NCBI GenBank assembly: GCA_002049455.2
Contig: KV919277.1
Location: 1 to 33,845, forward strand
Direction of reading: 5' to 3'
From: Porphyra umbilicalis
Taxonomy: Eukaryota > Rhodophyta > Bangiophyceae > Bangiales > Bangiaceae
DNA: 33,845 nt
Positions 12,801 through 24,800 of this stretch are shown one piece after another. A program made the translations under genes and the position numbers. The stretch's first letter is position 1, and the number at the start of each line of letters is the position of its first letter. The notes beneath the pieces were generated by a model. That model was not told the origin of the DNA, ran no database searches, and worked only from the letters and a program-made list of their open reading frames with translations.

Positions 12801-15800
12801 AGCCCGAACTGCACAAGGCTGATGTTGCTCATGGGCGCCGCCTCAACCACCTTGAACCGCATGTACACCTCGTCCGTGATGTTGGTCACCTGGAAGTCCC
12901 CGAACCGCACGTACTGACCAGAGATGCCGTCAAACACCTCCATGTCCAGCACCTCGGGGCCGCTGTTGTCGCAGATGAAGCGCGTCGCGATGCCGCTTTC
13001 CAGGCCCTCCACGTTGGCCGCCATCACGGAGCCGTAGATGGGCTTCTTCTCCCCGGGGCAGCTCACCAGCGTGAACGTGAAGGAGGAGATGTCTGTGCCC
13101 TCGTAGTACTCCCCTACGTCTTGCCGCATGGGCGCCGTGCCCAGCGCCACCGCGAAGTCCCGTACATAGTTCTCCTTGTCCTCAAACCCGCCCCACGCCG
13201 TCTCCACAGTGGTCGCGTCTGTCTGCGTGATCTCCAGGGTGGCGCTGCCCGTCAGTGGCGGCGTCTCGTCCGGCGGAAGGGTGCAGATGTCGAACAGCTC
13301 GGTCGAATGCCACTTGCTCCGAACGGGGCCCACTTCATCAGCCGCTTCTTTCGCTCCTTGCAGAAAGTGATGCGGCACCGAGGGAGCTTGATGCGAATGA
13401 ACCCAATCTTGATGCGGATGGGACAGCACGTGCACTTGATGCAGAACCTAAAAGCGTAGAATGCTTCCACTCTGATGTCTGGATACTTGAGAGCCACCTC
13501 CATCTTCAAGCACAGCCGGATGGCACCGCCAGGCGTGATGCCGAGGGACAGCGTGGGCACCACCGCCATGCTGAACAGGCGCACAACGGCCCGCACGCCG
13601 GCGTAGCCGATGCCAAACTCCAGCCGGACGCCAGCAGAGAAGAAGGGCGTGAAGGCAGGGACGACAGTGGCTGTCAGCAGCTTCTCTTCCAGCAGGAAGT
13701 TGATGATCAGGTCCACCTGCACGTCCACGCCGGCCTCAATCACGAGGAACAGCGGCACGATAGGCACGGGAATGGGAAACTTCAGGCTGAAGAACACGTA
13801 GCTCTGCGTCAGCAGGGTGCTTTCGCTGACGATGGCTTCGTCAAACTTGGGGTCCTGCGCGGACAGCCCCTCCACCTGCGTTTGCAGCGCCCTCCCGTGT
13901 GCCGGCGAGCCGCTAGGTGACTTCGTCACACGCCGGCTCGTGGCGGCAGCACGAGACACCAGCGGCACCGCCTTCCATGCCATGAGCGCCAGCGCGGGGT
14001 CATGCAGGTGCGCCGGGTGCACGCGCAGCTGGCGCCCGTCCGGGGCTTGCACCACCACCGGCGGCGCATGTGGGTCGTGCTCAGCGCCTGGCAACGTCGC
14101 GGCCAAGTGCCGGCCAACAGCAGCCAGGGGCGCTGACTCGGCATCCTCGCCCTGCGACAGCTGGCGGATGACGACTGGGGGCATTGCGCCTGCGCCGGCC
14201 AGGCGCCGGTTGAGACTGAACTTGGGCATATCTCGCACGCTCTTGCACAGGTCGTCGTCACAGGCAACAGGCACCGCGGCCCGATGTAGGAATACAAGTA
14301 GAACGGCGGTTTGTGCTGGCGCACCTTGAAGTACAGGATGTTCTCCACGATCTGCGGGTTCAGGTTGCGCACCGTGGGCAGCCCCAGCTTGTACGCCGCG
14401 TCGTCCGTCAGCGCGCCGATCTTCTGCACCTGCTCGAAGTGCTTGCTGTGCCCCGTGCTGGTGAGCACCATGAAGAACGTCACGTCTGTGCCGTCGTAGA
14501 AGGACAGCGACTCGAGTCCAGCAGGGGCGCGCATCCTCATGGTGGCCGTGCCCTTGTCCTGCGGCTGTGTGCCAGCGACGCCAGGGGCACCAGACTGTGC
14601 ACGCGCCTTGGGCTTGCGCCGGGCGCTGCTGCCCTGCGTGCCCTTTGAGCGGCGCTTCTTGGAGGACTCGCTCTCAGGGGCCGCCTGCAGCACCCACTGC
14701 CCCACCGTCAGCTGGTTGGTCTTGTCCAGACTCAGCAACGCAGAAGTAACGGAAGCGCTGGGCAGGGACAGCTGCTTGGAGCGGGAGGAGTCCAGCAGCT
14801 GGTGGAAGTCCAGCTCGCAGGAAGAGCCCTCGCGCCCGTACGTGCAGCGGCTGAGCACGATGTTCAGGAAGCCCAGTTGATTGAACAGGAACATGCCCTT
14901 CACCCGCGCTCCCGACTGCACGATCAGATTCGGCGCCAGCACAGTTTCCTCGTCCACGGTGTACTTCAGCCCACCCGCCAGCGTCAGCGCCTTGGGCATG
15001 CCGTCCAGGTCCAGGGAGTACCCGATGGTCCACCCCTTGTTGCAGTTGCGCCACTCGTTCTTGGCGTCTGGGCCGGATGTCTTGGAGCCAGTGCCGTAGG
15101 AGTATTGCCCAAAGGCGCCGTCACTGCACTTCCCCGTGTGCTGCCCGTTGACCTTGTGGTGGCTGGCAACATCCAGCGTGTACGTGTAGGGGCTGATCTC
15201 GGCTTCCTCGTCGGCAGTGCGGTTCAGCGGCGCCTCGCCATCGTCTGCAGCAGCAGTAGGCTCCGGCGGTGGCCGGCCAGAGCGCCTGGACCGAGTACCG
15301 CTGCGCTGCCCTGTTGTGGAGCCTGCAGTCTTGGCGCGGCCAGTCGACTCCAAGTCCCCAGGCTCGTAGTACTCGCCCACCCACAGGATGCCCTCCGCGT
15401 CGAAGGAGGTGCGGTCGTAGAACAGCTGGTTCGGCTTGGCGTCCACCCGGATCTTGTCGCTCGTGGCGGTCATGGCGCCCACGAGGGAGCCGTCTCCGAT
15501 CTGGTCCTCCAGGTCGCTCAGCTTGAAGGCCAGGATGTGGTTGTCGCGCAAGTCCGAGCCCAGCGCCCGCTTCTCTGTGTCCGCCAGGCTCAGGTCCCCC
15601 GCGTCGCTGCAGGTCCACAAGACGTCGTGGTCGCGGTCAATGGCCACATCAGCCGCGCTGCCGGTCCACGGGTTGCCGTCCTTGTCGAACAGCTCCACGA
15701 TCTTCATCACCTCCTCGTCGTCGTTCATGACCACAAGGATGCTGGGCTGCCCCTCGTTGTCCCCGATGCCGTGGTAGCTCATGATGAACCGCCGGTAGCT

Positions 15801-18800
15801 GAGCGCCTCAATGCCTGCGGCAGCCAGTCCTCGAACAGGCCCGGCACTGTGAATGTCCACTTGTCGCCCCTGCAGGGGTACCCGAAGATCTGACAGGAGC
15901 CAAAGGCGGGCGGGAAGTTCTGGTACCAGAAGTGCGTGTACTTGAGCGCCATGAAACCCTGGTAGATGCTGGACCGGCGCGGCACCACATGCAGGCACGG
16001 CACCCCTGGGTCGCAGGGTGGCTCCAGCGTGCTCGGGTCAACGACACCATTCGGTGTGCCTCGGCCCAGCAAGTCCCTGGCCTTGTTGCTGAACTCGTCC
16101 ACCTTGTCCACCACGTTCTCCAGCGTGTCGCGGAAGGGACGAATGAAGTCCAGCACGCTGGCCGCACCCTGCAGCACCGTCAGCGCGAACTTGGGGATGC
16201 GCAGGAACTTGTCGCGTGCCAGCAGCGCCAGCTGCCGCCCCAGGGTCTTGGCGAACTCCACCACCGCGTTCAGCTTGTCGATCACCACGGTGCGGAAGGT
16301 GATGAATGCCTTCAACGCGATGCGCACAGGCGTGAGCAGGAAGTGCGCCAGCTCCTCCAACCGCGCTGCAATCCACTTGCCGGGGTTGAAGTCCACTAGG
16401 AACTGCACCACGGTGCGAATGCCGCGCGAAATTGGGGACAGGAAGGAGGACACGCGGTGGATGATGTCCCGCGCGAGAGTGACCGCGTCCACCACAAAGT
16501 TGGCGAACTTCAGCGCGAAGCCCGAGACGGAGGCCAGGAAGGAGCGCAGGCTGGTGCGCCGCGGCAAGGGCGCGAGGGCGCGGGAGGCAGGCGGGGCCGC
16601 ATCCAGCGCAGTCATCAGCCGGCGCGTGCCAGCGCCAGGGTTGAACAGCAGCTGCACGTTGGTGACAATGTCTTGCCCCGACTGTACCAGCGAATCCCAC
16701 ACGTTGCGCACGCTGGACACGAGCGCCTTGCCCGATGTCTTCACCTCCTGCACAAATGCCAGCACGCCCTGGATGCCGGCGCCAAGCGCCGTGGTCTCGT
16801 CCAGGAAGTTGTCCAGCGTCAGCTGCAGCAGCTTCTTGATGCACACCGTGCCAGAGACGCACACCTGCAGGTCCAAGGATCCCACCAGCGCGGGCAGGCG
16901 CTCCTTCAGCAGCTGCAGCTGCTCCTTGTGCGTCTCCGTGTCTGCCAGCACGATGCGCGCGTTGCGTGCCGTGTCGAACAGCGTCAGCGCCGTGCCCACA
17001 GCGTCGCGGATCTGCAGAGGCACTGCCTTGACGGCCTCCATGATGGTCACAATGTCGCCCAGGATGTCTGCAATCGTGAACCGCACGTCCAGGAAGTCTG
17101 CGGCCGCCTGCGCCGTGTCCACCACGCCCTCCACCTTGCGGGCCATGTTGGCGATGAAGTCAAACACGCCCGACAGCTTGTTCAGCACAAAGGAGAGGAA
17201 CTTGGAGAACAGCTCGTTCAGGAAGGCCTGCCCCTTGTCCAACAGGTTGAGGATGGTGTCCGGCACGAAGTTCGCGAAGCGCACCGCCCACGTGCGCAGC
17301 TGCTCCACCCAGGAGCTCGCCAGCTCGCCCAAGCGGTCAATCAGGTTCTGCACCACCACACGCAGCGTCTCCATGATGCCGCCATTGTCCACGATCTTGG
17401 CTGCAAGCTTCTGGATCTGCGACGCAAAGCTCAGGATCTTCTTGGCCTGGGTGGCGATGTACACCAGCCCGCCGCCGCCATCCCGCATGAGCTTGCCCAC
17501 GGGGCCCGGGGTAGTCTGTCCCATGGCGCGCGTCGTCTGTCCCACTTGCAGCACAACCTCCACGATGGGTGCCGCCTTTCCGATCAGCGTCTCCGTCACG
17601 TTGGCCACCACCTCGATAATCTCGTCGGCTTTCTGCAGGAAGGGGCTGTCCCGCGTGAAGGCATCCACCTTGTCCAGGATCACGATGGACGCGTTGCTGA
17701 TCTTCTGCACGCCAATGTCCACGATGTCCTGCACCTTGTCCACCAGGCGGTTGGCCAGGTTCACCAGCGTCTCCCGCAGGTCCTCCACCACGTTGTCCAC
17801 CAGGTCCCGCGCGCGCTGGATCAAGTCCGCCACCCGCGGCTCCACCTCGGCGGTGATAAACTCCACGATCTTGTCGCTGTCCGTGAGCACGTCGAACACG
17901 GAGCGAGCAATGTCAATGTACGCGTTCATGCGCGTCTGCAGGCGCTCCATGGCGCTGCCCACCCTGTCGGACACGCTCTGCACGGACGTGATCCAACCTT
18001 TCAGCGTGGTCACCACTGGCTCCAGCAGCACCTCCAGCGTGTCCGCCGCCGTGATCAGGCTGGGCTCCAGCGACAGCACCACGTCAACGATAGCCAGCAG
18101 TGGCGCGGGTGTGGGGATGTTTGCCACCACACGGTCCAGCACGTCCTCTGCAGCCGCCACCACGCGGTCCTTCACAGACAGGATGCTGTCGCCCGCCGCC
18201 GCCACCAGCGCGTCCACTTCGTCCCGCGCCAGCGCCAGCTGCTCACTGGCGGGGGCCCCCGCAGCAGCCATCTGGGAAAGCTGCCCCAGGCGTGCATACG
18301 CCTCGGCCAGCGCGTCTGCGTCAACCAGCGTGGCAGCGCTGACATCTGCAGGCTTGGCAGCAACGCCAGTCAGCAGGGCAACGGCCAGCTCGTCCACAGG
18401 TGCCTGCAGGGAGGGTGCAGCTGTGGTCACCGCCGAGAATGTGGCCAGCAGCGTGCTGCGCAGAGCGGCGGCAGCTGCGGCGGCTGGCAGGGAGGGCAGC
18501 TGTTCGCCCTCCACTGCGTCCTCGCCGAATAGCACTTCCTGCAGCGTCGTAAGGGGGACAGCAAGGGCAGCAACTGCCGCTGCGTCGTCCTCGCTCAGCG
18601 ACGAAGCCAGTTCCTCGGATGCCACCAAGCTGTCGGCCACAGTAATGAGCGCCGCCTGAGAGGCGTCGGGGTCAGCCAGCAGCCCCTGCAGGCCATCCAC
18701 GGCCACGCCCGCCTCCGCGGCAGCGGCGGCTTGGACAGCCTCCGTCGCGCTGCGCAAGGCGGCGAAGGATGCCAGCGGGCTGATGCTCGTGTCCGTGATA

Positions 18801-21800
18801 CCCTGCAGCGCCACCAGCACGTCTGCTGCGCGCCCAGCTGCCGCCGCGTTCTCGCTCCATACAGTGGCTTGCCGCCCCACCAGCTCACGGGCCAGTGCCA
18901 GCGTGACGGCGCGCAGCTCGCCCTGCAGCGCCTCCAGAGCCTCAGTGCCAGCTGGCGCCTCCGTCACGATGTCAACGACGCCAGACAGGGAGCTGTCCAT
19001 GTCGGTGATGCCCTGCAGCGCCAGACGTGCCGCAGAGGAGGGCAGCGCGGCTAGCGGAAGCTCCGCGTCGGGCAGTGCCGCCACCAGGGAGGCTGCAGCG
19101 CTGGCCGCTGCGCTCAGGCGCACAGCGTCCACGTCAGCCGTCCCAGCCGCCATGATGGCCAGCTGGCCTCAGCACCCTGCGCCAACAGCCGCAGTGTCCC
19201 GCAGTCCACAGGCGCTTCCGAGCGGTGCGCACTCGCGCCCAGAGCCAGCGCAAGGGCGGCGTCAGACCCAGCGTCAGAAATGGCAGGCTCCACGCAGCAG
19301 TGGCCACGTCGCCAGCAGTGTTGGCTTCGCCCAGGGCAACAAACGGTGCCGCCAGGGCCTCGTTTCCGGCTGCACTGGCGGCCAGAGCCTGCGCCGTCAG
19401 CTCCGTCAGCGCGTCTGCCGGCGGCAGCGCCATGCCTTCCATGCCGTGCACCGCGCCCAGCGGCTCCGCAGCCGCCATGCGGTGCAGCAGCACCGCGCCC
19501 AGCGCTGCGTGCTCGTCTTCGCAAGCCGGCAGCATGCGAGGCAGCGCAGAGGCTGCCTCGGCCAGCGCATCCGCGCCCAGCTCGTCGCTGCCAGTGGTCT
19601 CCCGGGAATCCAGCACCGCACCCAGCCACGTGGCCAAGGCGTCCCCAGTGGCCTCGCTCGTCCACGCCGTGGCGTCTGCGGCGTCGCCGCCCAGAGCGAA
19701 CAGCACCGCAGGCGGCACGTCAGGCACCCCTGCAGGCGTGACGGCGGCTGCAGCCGCCTCAATCGCCCCCGCAGTCACGATAGTGGCAGTTGTGACCAGG
19801 TGCGCGCCAGCCGCGGCAGCAATGCTGCAGGCGCTGGCGCCCTCTGCAGTGGCCACGCCCACCATGCCCAGCGTGAAGGAGGCAGGCAGGATGCCGGCCA
19901 CAGTGTCCCGCATGGCCTGTACCTGCGCGTACCGGTCTGCCGCCACTCCAGCCGTGCGCTGCGCTGCCACAGCGTCGCGCTGCGCGGGCTCCGCGCCCGG
20001 CACATCGGCGAGGCACGTCTCGGCCTCGCCCGTGTACGTCACGAACGTGGCGGGGTCAGGCCCTGGCGCTGTCAGTGTGGGCTGGATAGCGAAACGCTGC
20101 CCGCACAGGGCGTTGCAGGCGCCCACGTCGGTGCAGGCAGCCGTCAACGCCAGCAGCTCGGCTGACGGCAAGGTGCGAATGGGCGCAGCGGTTTGCAGCA
20201 GGCGAGCGCCCTGCGACGCGGAGAAGTGCGCAGCGGCGCCCGTAGCGGCCACCAGCAGCGCGGACGCCTGTCCGCTGCCCTCCACGCCGCCCAGCGTCGC
20301 GGCTTCCAGCTCAGCAGTGAGCGTCGCGGACAGCTCCAGGGCGGCGTTGGCCAGCGCGAGGTCAGCCTGCGCCGAAGCCAGCACGCTGGAAGTCTGTGCC
20401 ACAGCGGACGCATCCAGAGTCAGCCGCTGCGCGGCCACTGCCAGCGCGCCCAGCGTGGCGCCCTCTTCCGGGAAGGCGTCCACGACAGCCGTCTCCAGGC
20501 CGTCGTACTCGGCGGCCAGCAGCCCCAGGATGACGTCGTTGGCAGCGCTCAGCGCAGAGACGCGGGCCCAGTGCTCCTCCGCCGCGAGGCACTGGCCCAG
20601 CTCGTACCGCAGCGCAGACACCGCATCGTCAGGCACGGCGCTGGTGCCGCGCAGGCCCTCAAGCGTGGCGCTGCAGAGCGCCGCAGCGCCAGAGGCGCCC
20701 ACGTCCAAGGCAGTCGCGTCCGCGACAGCGGCAGCCCAGGCTTCGCCGCCCTCCACCAGCACAGCAGTCAGCGGCGCGGCAGCTTCATCCACCAGTGCGG
20801 CTGCCGCAGCGATGGCGTCAGACTTGTCCCCTGTCACGCCCCCGGCCGCGACGAGCGCCTCCGTCAGCGATGCCACCGCCTCGCCCGCCACAGCAGTGGC
20901 GTCGATGCTGACCTGCAGCTCTGCGGCCAGGGCCACGGCCGCCTGACGGGCAGCAGGCAGCGTGGGCGGCATGCCCGTCTGCCACCAGCCCGCGGCGTCC
21001 GAGGCAGCAGCCGCCATGGCTGCGTGCGTCAGCGCCGCGCTGTCCGCCACGCCGGTCTGAGGCGCCGCGTCCTCTTGGTCCATCCAGGCACCCACAAGGG
21101 ACTGCGGCAGGCGCGCCACCCAGGAGGCGCTCAAGCTGTCCAGTTCCGTGAACTCACCAGCACAGGTGCACTGTGCGACCGCGGAGCGGAACGTCGCCAT
21201 GCCAGCAGCAAAGGCGGGCGCCCCCTCTGGCAGTGTGCCCAGGGCAGCCAGCGCCGTGGCCAGGGCCACGCGGCAGTGCGCGTCCGCGCAGTCGCCCAGC
21301 GAGCCCGCCGGGCGGTACACGGACCACACATCTGCCCCCTCCACAGCCGGCACGGCGGTGGCGTTCACAAAGCCGCCAACAAAGAATGGCGTGTTCTCAG
21401 GCAGCACGGCGCCCGCGGCGTCCAGCAGTCCGCTGGTGTCCCTCACGCCAGTCCAGTCCACGGTGGATGTGGCCACCTCGCCCAGCGCCACCAGCAGCGC
21501 GCCCAGCGCCGCGCTGCTGCGGGCGGCGGTGCGCCACTCTGGCTGCACTGCGTCCGGCCGCATTGCGTCCAGGGCGGCCATGGTGCTTGCTGCCGCCTCT
21601 GCAAAACAGCCGCCTCCCCGGCCTGCACGCCCCAGGGGCTGTTCAGCCCGCCCCACGCGACCAGCGCCTCCTGCATGGCGGCAGCGGCGTCCGCTGCCTC
21701 AGCGGCACCTCCCTCCAGGTCGGCCAGCAGGCTCGTGCCCGCGGCCAGGCTGCCCACGGAGATGGTGGCCTGCTGGCGGTGCCACAGGTCGCCCACGGGG

Positions 21801-24800
21801 CCGAAGAACGCCTCGCATGCTCCCGCACGGCAGCGGCAGGCCCCGGGCCAGACGCCCAGAACTCCACCACTGCCCGCGCTGTGTCTGGCAGGATGCCAGG
21901 CAGCGCTGCCGTCTGCTGCAGCAGCTGCGCAGCCGAGTTCGCGCCCAGCTCCGCCAGGCAGGTCGCGCTAGCAGCGGCGCTGGCTGCAAACACAGCCGCG
22001 CCGTGGGCCTGCACGTGCCGCGTCAGGCGGCGAGACAGCGTTCCCTGCACGTCCTCTGCGGCGCAGCTGGGGGCGCCGCCGGCACGAGTCGCCAGGAATG
22101 ACGCCGCGTGGTCCGCCAGCGTCTCAAGATGTGCCGCTGTCGTGGGGTTGGTCACGGGCGGCGTGCCGATGACGCCACCGCAGGGCAGGGAGCCCACAGA
22201 GGTGTCCAGCCAGTCCACAACGCCAGCAGCGGGCGCCACTGCGTCCAGAGCCGCCAGCAGAATGTCGCTGGCGTCCAGTTGCAGCGACACTGGCACCACC
22301 GTGCCGTTCGGGTGCGTTGCCTCGAATGCCACAGGCACAGCGCCCGCTGCAATGCTGCGCAGCCAGGCGGGCAGCACGCTGCCGTCAGACACGCCGTCCA
22401 GGCTGCCCACAGTGGCAGCGTGCCGGCAGACGCCCTCCGGCAGCGCGATACGCGTGGCGCACACGCCGGCATCACAGGTCTCATCGGGCACCAGAACTGC
22501 GCGCAGCGGCGCGTCCGTCCAGTGCCGCACGTGGGCGCCAGCAACTGCCCACGCCCCGTCCACGCCAGCGCAGTCCTCCCAGCCCTCCACGTCGCCCAGT
22601 GCCAAGAAAGCGCCCAGCGGCAGCTGCAGGAAGGCGCTCAAGTCCACGCGAGCAGAGGGCGCGGGCACGCCCTGCAGCGCAGCGGCAGCAGCCTCAGCGG
22701 CGCACAGCGCTGTCGCGTACTCGTCAGAAGTGCTCGCGCCAGCGCCGCCTGCCTCTTGCAGCGGCTCGGCTGCCTCTGCCACGACTGCGACGGCGTCCAG
22801 CGTGGCCAACGTGCGAGCCAGGGGCACGGACCCAATCACAGTGCCCGCCCGCACGGGGCTGGCGCTCGTGTCCGCCTTCAGTGCAGCCGCCAGCGCCGCC
22901 ATGTCGGGCGCTGCCGCAGCTGCGCCCGGCATGGCGGCGTGGGGCAGAACGATGGAGTCGCTCAGGTGCTCCACGGCCCACTCTGCGGCCGCAAAGTGCG
23001 CCGCGGGCAGCGCCTGCATGACGTAGGACACGCCCACCACCGACTCCATGCTGCTCACTGCTGCGCCCGCGGCAGCCAGCAGCGCCTGCTGCAGCGCCAG
23101 GTTCACGGCGTGCGTGGCGCAGTTGTCGCAGTTCACCAGGGCAGACGCGACAGATGTGCTGAGCACGCTGCTGGCTGCGCCAGTGCCGTCCACAAACGCC
23201 TGCAGCGCCGCCATCTGGGACGCCACACCGTTGGCGCCCGCGGGGTGCGCCACCGCCAGTTCCATGGCAGCCTGCGCCGCGGGCATGGCCACCTCGTGCA
23301 TGCGCAGCCACAGCGCGGTGCCCTGCGCGGCAGCCAGCACGGCGTTCACAGAGTCCCGCTCAAACGCCCAGTTCACGTCGCCCAGCGCCTGCAGCGCGGT
23401 CCACTGAGACAGCAGCCCATTGCCCAGGTCATCGGCGCCCACCCCCGGCGCCAGCGCCTCCAGCGCCACGGTCAACGGGTGCGGCACGCCGGCGTCGGAA
23501 GAGGACGCCACGATCCACTGCAGCGCAGCACGGGCCGCGGCGCTGAAGGTCAGCGCCGGCACGCCGTCGATGCTGCTGGCAGCGACTGCAGCAGGGATGG
23601 CCACCCAGGCCAGCACGACGTGCTGCCCCTCGGCCACACCAAACGCGGCGCCAGTCAGTGCGTACTGCGCCGCAGAGAGCACCTCTGGGCACAGCAGCGA
23701 GGCGCCGCAAACAGCCTCGTCGATAGCGTTCACTTCGGCGGCAGCGGCAGCCAGCAAGGCAGGGGAGCCCTGCGCCGCGGCCTGCAGCGGACCAGCAGAC
23801 ACCTGTGGGATGAGCACTTCCTCGGCCCACGCACAGGCCACCTCCTTGGCGCCGCGCATGACGGGGTAGGCCGCCACCACGGCGGCAAACTCCTGCGCCT
23901 CCACGCGGTCTTCGCACTCCAGGCTCGCCTCCACGGGGTGCAGGTCCACCTCTGTGAGCCCGGGGAGCCGTAGTCTACAGTCGCGGCCTCACCATCCTTG
24001 TACACGCGCTCGCAGGCGCGGTCGTCAGGGGAGAACGCTGTCACCAGCCGCAGCCGCTCGGTGGTGGTGGTCAGCAGCTCGCACGTGTCTGCGCGCGGCG
24101 CAGAGGCCGCCGCCTCCATGGCGCTCAGCGCCGCAGTCACGGCCTGGGCCGCGTCTGTCGTGTTGAAGGCGGCGTTGCGGGCAAGCCAGCCCGCAGACGC
24201 CGCCAACGTCGCCTCCGCCATGTCGTTCCGCACAGGCAGGGCGTCTGCCGCCTGCAGCACGGAGTGCACTGCGGCACTCACGAAGTGCGCCTGCTGCACG
24301 GCGATGGCGCTCACGGCGGGCATGCCGGCGCCAGCTCCCGCCAGCGCCACCCGCATGTCCACGGCAGGCAGGGCTGACACGCCTTCCAGCGCGCCCAGCG
24401 CGGCAGAGCTCTGCAGCAGGAACTCCCGCGCCAGCGCGTACTGGCTGGGCGGACGCAGCGTGGAGGATGCCAGCGGCATGTTGGCAGCCAGCACACTGGC
24501 TACAGCGCCAATGTGCCCCGCAGGCCCGCTGCAGGAGGCGCTGTCGCGGCACAGCACGGAGGCCGCGATCAGGCGCGCCAGGGTGTCAGCAGTGGCCGCC
24601 GGGTCCGCCGCGAACAGACTGCTCACGGCGTGCACGGGCCACTGCGCCGCCTGCAGCGCCTCGCCCGCGCTGCTGCGAGAGGACAGGCGGCTCGTGGCCA
24701 GCACCGCCGCAAACGCGTGCGCAGAGGTGAGCGCCCCCTGCGCGGCGGGCAGGAACTCCGCGCCGCAGGAGGCGCAGGGGGAGGGCGTCGTCAGCGCCGC

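Larger units (their letters stand above)
2200..13290 (-). other. Array of about 29 Ig/fibronectin-III-like repeats
   Basis: Units of about 100-130 residues share one diverged pattern. Each has an A-x-W-x-x-F-x-D-x-x-SG-[IV]-x-x-Y core, then a 'G-x-x-P-G-x-x-D' turn, then a strand 'Y-x-x-V-x-A-x-N-x-A-G-L', then the boundary '[SD]-DG-V-x-[VI]-D-x-[ST]-[PA]-P-x-x-G-x-V-x-DG'. Boundaries are clear for example at DTSPP (10920, 9465), DLTPP (9780), DATPP (9115), ELTPP (8795), DTLPP (5640) and DDTPP (5265). The array looks like a long extracellular stalk with adhesive potential. Three frame transitions lie inside it (12266, 8181, 5326). Similar repeats occur in large surface proteins of algae and invertebrates; this is family knowledge, and the exact Pfam assignment is not known to me. 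Confidence 0.7.
14290..16050 (-). other. Beta-propeller-like domain inserted in the giant protein
   Basis: About 585 residues begin after the helices with a disulfide-rich lead (PPCDPGVPC, CQIFGYPCRGDKW). Repeating strand sets then typical of six-bladed propellers follow: ALSYRRFIMSYHG, a D-rich turn with ILVVMND, AADVAIDRDHDVLWTC, DNHILAFKLSDL, FDAEGILWVGEYYEP, GYSLDLDGMPKALTLAGG. The 'VAIDRDHDVLW' and 'FDAEGILWV' blades resemble strictosidine-synthase/SMP-30/NHL propellers. Two basic, low-complexity insertions interrupt it (around 15230-15340 and 14530-14670). Frame transitions lie at its start (15819) and end (14279). Ligand or enzyme activity cannot be told. Confidence 0.55.

Noticed and set aside
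13360..13815. Multi-pass membrane domain
   Set aside because: Hydrophobic runs are short and broken by Pro, Gly and charged residues every few positions, which fits beta strands better than helices.
15900..15912. RGD tripeptides (in CRGDKW near 15870, QRGDIP near 11570, LRGDID near 32045) as integrin ligands
   Set aside because: Three RGDs in about 11,000 residues is expected by chance, and two lie in predicted structured strands.
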